A stretch of DNA of 48,147 nucleotides. Origin: JAZDRH01 sp047470865. Lineage in GTDB: Bacteria > Pseudomonadota > Gammaproteobacteria > Pseudomonadales > Pseudomonadaceae. Positions 34,410-42,509 of this stretch are shown here, piece after piece (positions within the stretch are counted from its first letter, which is position 1; every line of letters begins with the position of its first letter). The position numbers were made by a program, and so were the translations under genes. A model generated the notes under the pieces. It had not been told where the DNA came from and made no database searches. It saw only the letters and a program-made list of their open reading frames with translations. The DNA lies in NCBI RefSeq assembly GCF_047470865.1, contig NZ_JAZDRH010000023.1:1-48147 (forward strand). The letters are read 5' to 3'.

Positions 34410-35675
34410 ATGAAACACAACCTACTAGCGTATTTGTTAGCCAGCAGCCTTTTTTTGCCTTTGCTTTCTCATGCTGATGAGCGGGCGCAAGCACGCGCAC
34501 AGATTGAGCAAGCGCAAAAAGACATCGATGAACTAAAACGTACAATTAAACAAATTCAAGATCAAAAGTCAGCCGCAGAGCAAAATCTAAAACGTACAGA
34601 AAGCGAATTAGGCAACTTAGAAAAATCCATAGAATCGCTAGAAGGCGAGCAAAAAAAAAATCTTCAGCAACTAAATAGCTTTCAGGAACAGAAAAAAAAA
34701 CTGGAACAAGCCCGTTCTGAGCAAGAGAAACTCGTCGCTATTCAAGCTAGGGCTGCCTTTCAATCAGGCACTCAAGAACCTTTACGCCTGTTATTCAACC
34801 AACAGCGCCCAGAACAACTTTCACGTAACCTAACCTATTACCAATATATTGGTCAGGCACGCGTTGAACAAATACAAAGCTTTAAGCAAACCCTCGCTAA
34901 AATTGCAGAAATTGAGCAGCAAATTAATAACAAGCAAAAACAACTAGCACAGCAAAAACAACAATTAAGCGAAAAGCAAAAAGAAATTGCCAACCTACGT
35001 CAAGAGCGTCAACGGCAGATCGCCCAGCTCAACCGCCAACAGCAGCAGCGTAGTAATAAGTTAAGTGTGCGCGAGAAAGATCAAAAAGAACTGAATCGCG
35101 TCTTACAAAATATCGAACAAACCTTGGCGCGCCAAGAGCAAGAGCGCCGCCAACGTCTTGCTGAACAACAACGTTTAGCACAGCAACAACAAACAATACC
35201 ATCATCTCCAAAACCTTCAGAGCCTAGTGGACCTAGCACCTCTACGCACAGTAATAGCGCATTATCAGGCTTACGTTTTGCCCAAGCCAAGGGCAAGCTG
35301 CCTTGGCCCGTCAATGGTAAAATAGCAGCACGTTTTGGTAGTGCTCGTGGTGATGAACGTAGTAAATGGGATGGTGTCCTAATTGCAGCGCCTAATGGCA
35401 CACAAGTACAAGCTATCCATTCAGGCAAAGTGGTTTTTGCAGACTGGTTGCGCGGTGCTGGTTTGTTAGTCATTATTGATCATGGCAATGGTTATTTGAG
35501 CTTATATGGCTACAACCAAACACTACTGAGTAATGTAGGCGACACGGTCAAGGCAGGGCAAACCATTGCCACTGTTGGTAATAGTGGCGGACAAAATCAA
35601 TCCGCTCTATATTTTGCGATACGCCAGCAGGGGCGCCCTAGCGATCCTGCACAATGGTGCCGCTCTCAAGGCTAA
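34410..35675 (+). CDS. EnvC-like murein hydrolase activator
   Basis: This periplasmic protein of 421 residues has a signal peptide (LLAYLLASSLFLPLLSHA), a long coiled coil rich in Gln, Lys and Glu (about 25-260), a Ser/Pro/Thr linker and a C-terminal LytM/M23 domain (about 295-418). The metal ligands are degraded: the first motif reads SKWDGVLIAAP in place of the His...Asp pattern, and the last reads LYFAIR in place of LHFEIR. Like E. coli EnvC, it should activate septal amidases and not cut peptidoglycan itself. It stands 26 bases before ctpA, so the two are likely co-transcribed. Confidence 0.88.
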   Translation: MKHNLLAYLLASSLFLPLLSHADERAQARAQIEQAQKDIDELKRTIKQIQDQKSAAEQNLKRTESELGNLEKSIESLEGEQKKNLQQLNSFQEQKKKLEQARSEQEKLVAIQARAAFQSGTQEPLRLLFNQQRPEQLSRNLTYYQYIGQARVEQIQSFKQTLAKIAEIEQQINNKQKQLAQQKQQLSEKQKEIANLRQERQRQIAQLNRQQQQRSNKLSVREKDQKELNRVLQNIEQTLARQEQERRQRLAEQQRLAQQQQTIPSSPKPSEPSGPSTSTHSNSALSGLRFAQAKGKLPWPVNGKIAARFGSARGDERSKWDGVLIAAPNGTQVQAIHSGKVVFADWLRGAGLLVIIDHGNGYLSLYGYNQTLLSNVGDTVKAGQTIATVGNSGGQNQSALYFAIRQQGRPSDPAQWCRSQG

Positions 35676-35701
35676 CTTTATTTGTTCTACAGGAAACTTA
35701 C

Positions 35702-37018
35702 ATGCAGCCTATTTCTCGTTTATCTGTTCTTGCTTTAAGTGCTGCCCTTGCACTAAGTGCGTCTCATCTGGCACTTGCAGCGCCCAAAGCTGAAGCCACC
35801 TCTCAGGCAGAAAAACTTGAGCAAGGCACAGTTCCTCTAGATGAGCTACGTACATTTGCCGAAGTTTTTGAGCGTATCAAAAACTCTTATGTTGAACCTA
35901 TTGACGACAAAACCCTACTAGATAACGCCATTAAAGGCATGCTGGACAATCTTGACCCCCATTCTGCTTATCTAGATAAAAATGAAACACGCGATTTGAA
36001 CGAGCATACACAAGGCGAGTTCGGTGGTTTAGGGATTGAAGTAGGCACCGAAGATGGTTTTATCAAGGTTGTTAGCCCTGTTGATGACTCCCCGGCCGAT
36101 AAAGCAGGCATTAAAGCAGGCGATTTTATCGTTAAGATTGATGGCAAACCCAGTAAAAGCATGAATTTAATGGATGCTGTTAATAGCATGCGCGGCAAAC
36201 CGGGCACGAGCATTAAGCTGACCATAGTACGTGATGGTGGTGTGCCTTTTGATGTAGAAGTGAAACGCGCTGCCATCAAAACACAGAGTGTAAAAAGCTC
36301 TTTGTTAGAGTCAGGCTATGGCTTAATTCGTATCAGCCAATTTCAAATCAATACAGGTAATGAAGTGGCTAAAGCCATTACCAAACTCCGTAAAGAAAAC
36401 AAAAACCAAGAACTTAAAGGTATTGTGCTAGATTTACGTAACAATCCAGGCGGCGTACTACAAGCCGCCGTTGAAGTAGTGGATCAATTTATTGACCAAG
36501 GCTTAATTGTCTATACCAAAGGACGCATGCCACGTTCAGAATTACGCTTTAATGCCAGCGGCCGTAATGCCAATAATAAAATGCCTCTGGTTGTGTTGAT
36601 TAATGGTGGCAGCGCCTCTGCTTCAGAAATTGTTGCAGGTGCCTTGCAAGATCATAAACGCGCAGTATTAATGGGAACGGATAGTTTTGGGAAAGGCTCA
36701 GTACAAACTGTACTACCACTCAATGGCGAGCGTGCATTAAAAATTACCACTGCGCTTTATTACACGCCTAAAGGCCGCTCTATCCAAGCACAAGGTATTA
36801 TTCCCGATATTATTGTAGAGCGCGCGCAAATTACCAACGCTGAGACTAATCCCTTTGCAATACGTGAAGCGGACCTTGCTGGGCATTTAGGCAATGGCAA
36901 TGGAGGCGAAGAACGCCCATCATCAGGTAAAGCTAAAGCTAAGCAATCTTTACAAGAACAGGATTACCAATTGGCACAAGCATTGAACCTATTAAAAGGG
37001 CTTAATGTTTTAAAATAG
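35702..37018 (+). CDS. ctpA: Carboxyl-terminal processing protease CtpA (S41)
   Basis: CtpA is a periplasmic serine protease with a Ser/Lys dyad. In P. aeruginosa the orthologue, with lipoprotein LbcA, degrades peptidoglycan cross-link hydrolases. The 438-residue protein has a signal peptide (cleavage near ASHLALAA), a PDZ domain (about 105-185; GGLGIEVGTEDGFIKV) and the S41 domain with NGGSASASEIVAGAL (probable nucleophile S306) and GTDSFGKGSVQTV (K331 and Q335). The frame opens upstream at 35654, but the ATG at 35702, after AGGAAA, starts the signal peptide. It lies beside the EnvC-like activator. Confidence 0.93.
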   Translation: MQPISRLSVLALSAALALSASHLALAAPKAEATSQAEKLEQGTVPLDELRTFAEVFERIKNSYVEPIDDKTLLDNAIKGMLDNLDPHSAYLDKNETRDLNEHTQGEFGGLGIEVGTEDGFIKVVSPVDDSPADKAGIKAGDFIVKIDGKPSKSMNLMDAVNSMRGKPGTSIKLTIVRDGGVPFDVEVKRAAIKTQSVKSSLLESGYGLIRISQFQINTGNEVAKAITKLRKENKNQELKGIVLDLRNNPGGVLQAAVEVVDQFIDQGLIVYTKGRMPRSELRFNASGRNANNKMPLVVLINGGSASASEIVAGALQDHKRAVLMGTDSFGKGSVQTVLPLNGERALKITTALYYTPKGRSIQAQGIIPDIIVERAQITNAETNPFAIREADLAGHLGNGNGGEERPSSGKAKAKQSLQEQDYQLAQALNLLKGLNVLK

Positions 37019-37040
37019 CTATAAGCAAAATGACTGATGC

Positions 37041-37077
37041 AAGCAATACGATATATTAGCTAAATTTCGTATTGCTT
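37041..37077 (+). terminator. Hairpin terminator after ctpA
   Basis: AAGCAATACGA (37041-37051) and TCGTATTGCTT (37067-37077) form a perfect eleven-base stem with a fifteen-base loop. Only a short TTTA tail follows, so it is a weak intrinsic terminator. Confidence 0.6.
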
Positions 37078-37109
37078 TACCCACATGGACGAATACAGGA
37101 AAACAGTAA

Positions 37110-37588
37110 GTGGAACAAGCTTCACAGCATGATAGCTATAACAAAGTCTATAGAAAATCATGGACAGCTTATGTTAGCTATCTATCCTGCTAGGTGGCAC
37201 TTGGCTACTTCATCGCTTCATTGAAAATACTGGCTCGCAAATACTTTATACCTTGCTCTTGATGCTAGTAATTATTGACTTACTTTACGTTTTAAGTTTT
37301 CTTAGCCTGTGCAGTGTCGCTCTTTACACTAATCAAGATGGCTTCTTAAGTATGTCGTGGTATTTTGCCTTAGAAAAAAGGTGTTATTGGTGTGAAATGG
37401 AGAGATTTAAAGGATGCAAGCTATACTCCATACCGAAAAGCTGACTGTTTAAATCTTACTTAATCCACATTGGCCATCGATTCACAAAATCGAGCGAGAT
37501 TATCTTAACTCGCATGCTTCATGGCGACCAAGCTGTTATAGCTATCAATGAGCAACATGCTGAGCACATTCAAAAAGGCATCCAATAA
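37110..37588 (+). pseudogene. Decayed gene for a small membrane protein with at least three lesions
   Basis: Four frame segments read as one protein. Segment A, from a GTG at 37110, reads EQASQHDSYNKVYRKSWTAY. Segment B, in another frame from about 37187, reads LLGGTWLLHRFIENTGSQIL, then a membrane stretch, then VALYTNQDGFLSMSWYFALE. Segment C, back in frame A from the A6 run at 37374-37379, reads KGVIGVKWRDLKDASYTPY. Segment D, in frame B from about 37445, reads LFKSYLIHIGHRFTKSSEII and ends at NEQHAEHIQKGIQ-TAA (37588). The whole would be about 159 residues with two membrane helices and a soluble beta-rich tail, which resembles small membrane proteins with a PH-like domain. That likeness is inference. 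Confidence 0.72.
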
Positions 37589-37610
37589 TCCAAACTAACA
37601 TTGGCGACTA

Positions 37611-38459
37611 TTACATCAACCGCCAATTAGCTTTCTGGAACTGGTGGATAAAGCTTAAAGGTACGCTCTCAAGGCTAAGCTGATCTTGCTCTTTAGTTAA
37701 GATCAGCATACAGCCTTCTTCTAAAATACCTGAATGATTAAATTCTAATTCACGCACTTTAACTATTCGCGTTATATCATTTTTATCCAGCCGCTGATGA
37801 TAAGGCTCACCGGTGTGACCATGAAACATATAGCTAAAAGGTATTTCGTCTAACACTGTGCGTAATTCTTGCATGCCATAGCCGCGGAGGCTGTCAATAT
37901 CTTTATCATGGCTAATGAGTACATCCAGCAAAGGTGCTTTTTTTAGCAGCTTTTTAAGTTGTTGTTGCTCATATGGCTGAATAAAGCGCGGCTCAGATCT
38001 GCCTTTATGATCACCAATACGTCCAATACCCAGCACGGTTAACGACTCACCAGCCAACTGTAGATGTTGTACAACACCTGATTTACAGATAAACACCCGC
38101 TGATAACAGTCAATCGCAAAGGCTGTTTCTGCTGTTTGCTGTTCTAACTCATCTAAGAAAGCATGGTCTTCATGATTGCCGCGCACGCACAGCATGTTGA
38201 TATCTAACTTGTGCAAAAACTGCTCAATCTGGGCGTTAGGTTTAACAAAATGCTCAATAAAACCTAGCTCATCGCGATCATTCTTAGCGTGTTTCAACGT
38301 TGCTTTATCCATTGTTTTTATATCAGGATAGGCACCTAAATCTCCGCATTGCAGAATCAAATCGATCTTTTCGCCCGTTTGCTGCTGATACCAGTCCACC
38401 ATTTTAAAGGGCAACAACAACTTGCCATGCACATCAGCAAAAATGGCAATTTTCATCAT
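37611..38459 (-). CDS. Calcineurin-like metallophosphoesterase
   Basis: This cytosolic protein of 282 residues has the metallophosphoesterase motifs in order: IFADVHGK (about 6-13), LQCGDLGAYPD, VRGNHEDHAF, LISHDKDID and a final FHGHTGEP. The usual last motif GHxH reads GHTG here, so one metal-ligand histidine is replaced, which may change metal use or substrate. The substrate may be a nucleotide, protein or lipid phosphate; nothing seen decides it. The gene follows the unknown gene at 38469 by nine bases, so the two form an operon. AGGAA lies just before the two possible ATGs (38459 and 38456). The pair is not part of the P. aeruginosa order that I recall here. Confidence 0.82.
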   Translation of the reverse strand: MMKIAIFADVHGKLLLPFKMVDWYQQQTGEKIDLILQCGDLGAYPDIKTMDKATLKHAKNDRDELGFIEHFVKPNAQIEQFLHKLDINMLCVRGNHEDHAFLDELEQQTAETAFAIDCYQRVFICKSGVVQHLQLAGESLTVLGIGRIGDHKGRSEPRFIQPYEQQQLKKLLKKAPLLDVLISHDKDIDSLRGYGMQELRTVLDEIPFSYMFHGHTGEPYHQRLDKNDITRIVKVRELEFNHSGILEEGCMLILTKEQDQLSLESVPLSFIHQFQKANWRLM

Positions 38460-38468
38460 AATTCCTAA

Positions 38469-39020
38469 TTAAAGTTGTTCTTTGCTAATAGCCTGCGTTT
38501 TGTAATTATTGGGGTTTTCGCTAGCGCCTAAGGCTACTATTCGATAATCGCCCAATGTGGTTGCACACTCATCCAAAGGCTCAAAGTGAAGAACAACCTG
38601 TTGTTGCGCTAAGCGAATCTGCACATTATCAGCGGCTTGTTGATCATCAAAATACCTAGCGAATAATTGATAGTCCAGACCTAAACGCTCTAGCTCAGCA
38701 CAGCATTTTTTGACCGACAACCTTTTATAGTTCCGCAACAAACCCTTATTCAGTGAGAACTTACGCTTATTGGGGCGCGTCAGCCAAGGTAAACCATCAC
38801 ACCAGAATAAAAAGAGTTTGCCTTCGCAAAAATGCAACTCGAAAGTGCTATAACGCCATATTTCCATAGCATGGTGCATGGTGCTTTTGTCATCTGGAGC
38901 AAAAAAATACTGTTCGACTTGCTCTGTTGTCCAGCCTAAGGCTACCGCTCCAAACTTACCTGTGCGGATAAACTCCCAAATAGAAATAACAGGTTTACGA
39001 TAGCTCATGGTTTTATCCAT
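38469..39020 (-). CDS. Protein of unknown function paired with the metallophosphoesterase
   Basis: This is a 183-residue soluble protein. Its N-terminal half reads WEFIRTGKFGAVALGWTTEQVEQYFFAPDD, then AMEIWRYSTFELHFCEGKLFLFWCDGLP, a pattern (G.FG...LG.....V...F..PDD...W.Y...ELHF) that I have seen in small bacterial proteins of unknown role. The C-terminal half is mixed strand and helix without a motif. There is no signal or membrane helix. The start is either the ATG at 39020 or that at 39008 (MSYRKPVIS). The first begins directly at the T-run of the hisF terminator, whose stem supplies AGCAGG as a possible ribosome site. Its stop is nine bases from the phosphoesterase. Confidence 0.65.
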   Translation of the reverse strand: MDKTMSYRKPVISIWEFIRTGKFGAVALGWTTEQVEQYFFAPDDKSTMHHAMEIWRYSTFELHFCEGKLFLFWCDGLPWLTRPNKRKFSLNKGLLRNYKRLSVKKCCAELERLGLDYQLFARYFDDQQAADNVQIRLAQQQVVLHFEPLDECATTLGDYRIVALGASENPNNYKTQAISKEQL

Positions 39021-39048
39021 AAAAAAGCCTGCTATTACTTAGCAGGCT
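39021..39048 (-). terminator. Rho-independent terminator of the his operon
   Basis: On the minus strand AGCCTGCTA and TAGCAGGCT form a nine-base stem with a five-base loop, followed by TTTTTT. The T-run touches the possible start codon of the next gene at 39020. Confidence 0.88.
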
Positions 39049-39063
39049 GATAGGCAGCTTAAT

Positions 39064-39834
39064 TTAACGCACAGTAATACCACGGCTAGCTAAATAGGCC
39101 TTAGCTTCTGGAATGCTGTATTCACCAAAATGAAAAATACTGGCCGCCAATACGGCATCGGCTTTACCTTCTAAAATACCTTGCGCCAAATGCTCAAGGT
39201 TGCCTACGCCGCCTGAAGCTATCACTGGAATATTCACTGCTTCGCTAATAGCGCGGGTAACACCAAGATCAAAACCATTTTTCATGCCATCTTGATCCAT
39301 GCTGGTTAGCAGAATCTCCCCTGCTCCCAAGGCTTGCATTTTCTTTGCCCAGTCAATAGCGTCTAAACCTGTAGGTTTACGGCCACCGTGGGTAAAGATT
39401 TCCCAACGTGGCACTTCGCCTTGTGCGGTTACTTTTTTCGCATCCAATGCAACAACTATGCATTGCGAGCCAAAACGACTAGCAGCTTCTGCGACAAATT
39501 CTGGGTTAAACACCGCAGCGGTATTAATAGAAACCTTATCAGCACCCGCGTTTAGCAGATTGCGAATATCCTCTACGCTGCGCACACCACCGCCGACTGT
39601 TAATGGAATAAACACCTGGCTCGCCATGCGCTCTACAGTATGCAAGGTCGTATCACGCCCTTCAACGCTGGCTGTAATGTCTAAAAAAGTGATTTCATCA
39701 GCGCCCTGCTCGTTATAGCGTCGCGCAATTTCAACGGGGTCACCTGCATCACGGATATTCTCAAACTTAACACCTTTAACAACACGTCCATTATCAACAT
39801 CTAAGCAAGGAATAATGCGTTTTGCTAATGCCAT
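39064..39834 (-). CDS. hisF: Imidazole glycerol phosphate synthase cyclase subunit HisF
   Basis: HisF closes the imidazole ring of histidine using ammonia made by HisH, giving IGP and AICAR. The 256-residue TIM barrel shows the N-terminal catalytic Asp in RIIPCLDVDNGRVVKG (D12), FLDITAS, TVGGGVRSVEDI, the phosphate site SINTAAV, the second Asp in IVVALDAKK, and ILLTSMDQDGMKNGFD with VIASGGVG. The frame is open upstream, but the ATG at 39834 has GAGGAGG ahead and matches the family start. It is last in hisB-hisH-hisA-hisF and is followed by a terminator. Confidence 0.95.
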   Translation of the reverse strand: MALAKRIIPCLDVDNGRVVKGVKFENIRDAGDPVEIARRYNEQGADEITFLDITASVEGRDTTLHTVERMASQVFIPLTVGGGVRSVEDIRNLLNAGADKVSINTAAVFNPEFVAEAASRFGSQCIVVALDAKKVTAQGEVPRWEIFTHGGRKPTGLDAIDWAKKMQALGAGEILLTSMDQDGMKNGFDLGVTRAISEAVNIPVIASGGVGNLEHLAQGILEGKADAVLAASIFHFGEYSIPEAKAYLASRGITVR

Positions 39835-39894
39835 AACAGCCTCCTCAGGTAATTCACAAAACAAAGCCCACATCAAAGTGGGCTTAGCCTTTAA

Positions 39895-40626
39895 TTAGTT
39901 AGCATCACAAAGCTGTTGCGCTTGAGCAACATCAAGCGTGCCTTCATAAATAGCACGTCCTGTAATAGCCCCCATAATTCCTGGCTCTTTTGCATCGAGT
40001 AATTTTTGAATATCACCCAGATTGTGAATACCACCTGATGCAATCACTGGGATACGTGTTGCACGCGCCAACGCTGCGGTTGCTTCTAGGTTACAGCCTT
40101 GCATCATGCCATCTTTAGCAATATCTGTGTATACAATGGCGCTAACACCGTCATTTTCAAAGCGTTTAGCTAGATCAACAACCTGCATATCGCTGACTTG
40201 CGCCCAGCCATCTGTTGCGACAAAGCCGTCTTTAGCATCTAAGCCTACAATGATTTTGCCCGCAAAAGCTTTACAAGCTTGAGTCACAAACTCTGGCTCT
40301 TTCACTGCTTTTGTACCAATGATCACGTAACTTACGCCAGCGCGTATATAGTGCTCAATAGTTTCTAATGAACGAATGCCACCACCAATTTGAATAGGTA
40401 AGTTGGGATAGCGTTTAGCAATGGCAGTGACTACTTCGCCATTAACTGGCTCGCCTTCAAAAGCACCATTAAGATCTACTAAGTGTAAGCGGCGGCATCC
40501 TGCTTCTACCCATTTTTCCGCCATACTTACAGGGTCTTGCGAGAATACGGTTGAGTCTTCCATACGCCCTTGGCGTAAGCGCACACAAGCGCCATCTTTT
40601 AAATCAATCGCAGGGATAATAAGCAT
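39895..40626 (-). CDS. hisA: ProFAR isomerase HisA
   Basis: HisA converts ProFAR to PRFAR in the fourth step of histidine synthesis. This 243-residue TIM barrel has the catalytic D8 in IIPAIDLKDGACVRLRQG, LHLVDLNGAFEG, IQIGGGIRSLETIEHY, YVIIGTKAVKEP and VYTDIAKDGMMQG with the second catalytic Asp, then VIASGGIHNL and GAITGRAIYEGTLD. All phosphate-binding loops are intact. The gap to hisH is 27 bases, and hisF follows after 60. Confidence 0.95.
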   Translation of the reverse strand: MLIIPAIDLKDGACVRLRQGRMEDSTVFSQDPVSMAEKWVEAGCRRLHLVDLNGAFEGEPVNGEVVTAIAKRYPNLPIQIGGGIRSLETIEHYIRAGVSYVIIGTKAVKEPEFVTQACKAFAGKIIVGLDAKDGFVATDGWAQVSDMQVVDLAKRFENDGVSAIVYTDIAKDGMMQGCNLEATAALARATRIPVIASGGIHNLGDIQKLLDAKEPGIMGAITGRAIYEGTLDVAQAQQLCDAN

Positions 40627-40653
40627 GTATTTGCCTTTAAAATTCGCTAAAAT

Positions 40654-41292
40654 TTACCAACGTCCGTCCCAGTGCACAAAGTTCTGCAATAACTGCAAAC
40701 CATGTGTATGACTTTTCTCAGGATGAAACTGCACAGCTAACTTACTACCTTGTGCCAGTACCGCAGCAAAATCCACACCATAGTGGCCTTTGCCTACTAC
40801 CTGTTGCTTGTGCTCTGCTTGCACATAGTAGCTGTGTACAAAATAAAAACGCGCTAAATCAGGAATGCTGTGCCATAACGGATGAACAATACTTTGCTGA
40901 ACTTCGCTCCAGCCCATATGCGGCACTTTTAGGCGCTCGCCATTTTCATGCACATTGTCTTGAAAACGCTTAACTTGCCCTTTAAAAAGCTCAATACCTG
41001 ACACACCACCACTTTCTTCGCTATGGCTAAGTAAAGCTTGCATGCCAACGCAAATACCTAAAAATGGGCGATCTTGACTAACTTCCTGAACTAGCTGATC
41101 AAAACCTAGGCGTTTGATTTCCGCCATGCAGTCGCCAATTGCTCCAACACCAGGGAATACAATACGATCCGCTTCACGAATAACCTGTGCATCATTAGTC
41201 ACCAGCACACGTTTTGCACCAACATGCTCTAACGCTTTTGCCACTGAATGTAGGTTACCCATGCCGTAGTCAATAACGGCAACAGTTTGCAT
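40654..41292 (-). CDS. hisH: Imidazole glycerol phosphate synthase glutaminase subunit HisH
   Basis: HisH hydrolyses glutamine and channels ammonia into HisF. This 212-residue class I amidotransferase shows VAVIDYGMGNLHSVAKALEHVGA at the N-terminus, the oxyanion strand FPGVGAI, the nucleophile C81 in FLGICVGMQAL, and the His-Glu pair in AVQFHPEKSH. Two ATGs overlap the hisB stop; the second, at 41292, has the better distance from AGGAAG. Overlap with hisB suggests translational coupling. Confidence 0.94.
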   Translation of the reverse strand: MQTVAVIDYGMGNLHSVAKALEHVGAKRVLVTNDAQVIREADRIVFPGVGAIGDCMAEIKRLGFDQLVQEVSQDRPFLGICVGMQALLSHSEESGGVSGIELFKGQVKRFQDNVHENGERLKVPHMGWSEVQQSIVHPLWHSIPDLARFYFVHSYYVQAEHKQQVVGKGHYGVDFAAVLAQGSKLAVQFHPEKSHTHGLQLLQNFVHWDGRW

Positions 41293-41885
41293 CATAGGCT
41301 TCCTTTTGTTGAAGGCATGCGACCTTCCATACGTGGATCTAAAGTCAACGCCATACGCAAAGCACGACCAAAAGCTTTAAACACAGTTTCAATTTGGTGG
41401 TGTGTATTGCTGCCACGTAGATTATCAATATGCAGCGTTACTTGTGCATGGTTGACAAAGCCTTGGAAGAACTCTTGGAATAAATCCACATCAAAACCAC
41501 CAACTAAGGCGCGCGTATAGGGCACATTCATGACTAAACCTGGGCGACCTGAAAAGTCTAATGCCACGCGTGATAATGCTTCATCCATAGGCACGTAAGA
41601 ATGGCCATAACGGCAAATGCCTTTTTTATCGCCAACAGCTTTAGCAAAAGCCTGCCCTAGGGTGATGCCAACATCTTCTACCGTATGATGATCGTCAATA
41701 TGCAAGTCGCCTTTGCAATGAATATCTAGATCAATCAATCCATGACGGGCAATTTGATCTAGCATATGCTCTAGAAAAGGAACGCCAATATCGAAACGGC
41801 CCTCGCCTGTTCCATCTAAGTTAATACTTACTTTAATTTGCGTTTCTAACGTATTGCGCTCAACAGACACCTTGCGTTCGGTCAT
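41292..41885 (-). CDS. hisB: Imidazoleglycerol-phosphate dehydratase HisB
   Basis: HisB dehydrates IGP to imidazole acetol phosphate. This 197-residue monofunctional form has the same length as in Pseudomonas. The Mn ligands lie in FLEHMLDQIARHG, DLHIDDHHTVEDVG, CRYGHSYVPMDEALS and NHAQVTLHIDNLRGSNTHHQIE, and the C-terminus is RMPSTKGSL. The frame is open to an ATG at 41897, but MTERKVSVERNTLET at 41885 fits the family. It is first in the his operon. Its stop overlaps the hisH start. Confidence 0.95.
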   Translation of the reverse strand: MTERKVSVERNTLETQIKVSINLDGTGEGRFDIGVPFLEHMLDQIARHGLIDLDIHCKGDLHIDDHHTVEDVGITLGQAFAKAVGDKKGICRYGHSYVPMDEALSRVALDFSGRPGLVMNVPYTRALVGGFDVDLFQEFFQGFVNHAQVTLHIDNLRGSNTHHQIETVFKAFGRALRMALTLDPRMEGRMPSTKGSL

Positions 41886-42021
41886 CACCAGCTCCACAGC
41901 GTATGGCTAAGTTCATAGCATTATTTTTTTACAAACACCGCATTATAGGCAGCAAACGAACTAACTGCTACCGATACCATACTATGAGGTTTACACTATA
42001 GAAAATCTTTAAGGAGTAACC

Positions 42022-42423
42022 ATGCCCGTTTACGTTGAAACAGCCACAGCCCCTAGTACACAAGATGCGGCTGATTTAGTAAAAATTTATGCTGATGCAC
42101 CTGAATGGCTCTTTGCTCCTTATGTGGATGCAGCTGACTTACTTACTCAGGCACAACGTCAGAAAACCTTAGTTGTAGGTCGATTTAATAGCCGTTTACT
42201 AGGTGCTGGAATACTATCTAAAACAGATGATGCTTGGTACTTATCCCATCTTTGTGTACGTGAACTAACTCGCAAACGTGGCGTAGCACGTCGAATCTTA
42301 GAGGAAGCGCAACGTTTGGCTAACGAAAATCAGGTCAAATTAATCTTAGTTATACCAAATCATCACAAAGAATTATTACACTGGGCACAAGCTAAAAGTT
42401 TTGCAGTACAGCTGACGGATTAA
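42022..42423 (+). CDS. GNAT-fold protein, PanZ-like
   Basis: This 133-residue single-domain GNAT protein has the acetyl-CoA loop in LCVRELTRKRGVARRILEEAQRLA (R-K-R-G-V-A, about 77-100) preceded by strand DAWYLSH. In gammaproteobacteria PanZ (PanM) is a GNAT-like protein that drives maturation of aspartate decarboxylase PanD and senses acetyl-CoA. Pseudomonad proteins of this size beside his genes are annotated that way, in my memory. An AAGGAG ribosome site precedes the ATG. It is divergent from hisB. Ordinary acetyltransferase activity cannot be excluded. Confidence 0.68.
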   Translation: MPVYVETATAPSTQDAADLVKIYADAPEWLFAPYVDAADLLTQAQRQKTLVVGRFNSRLLGAGILSKTDDAWYLSHLCVRELTRKRGVARRILEEAQRLANENQVKLILVIPNHHKELLHWAQAKSFAVQLTD

Positions 42424-42509
42424 TCTGTGTTTAATGCATCAGTTGTAACACTTCGTCGTATTGCCTGCTAAACTTCCACTATACTTGACGTCAAATAAGG
42501 ATTGCTCCC

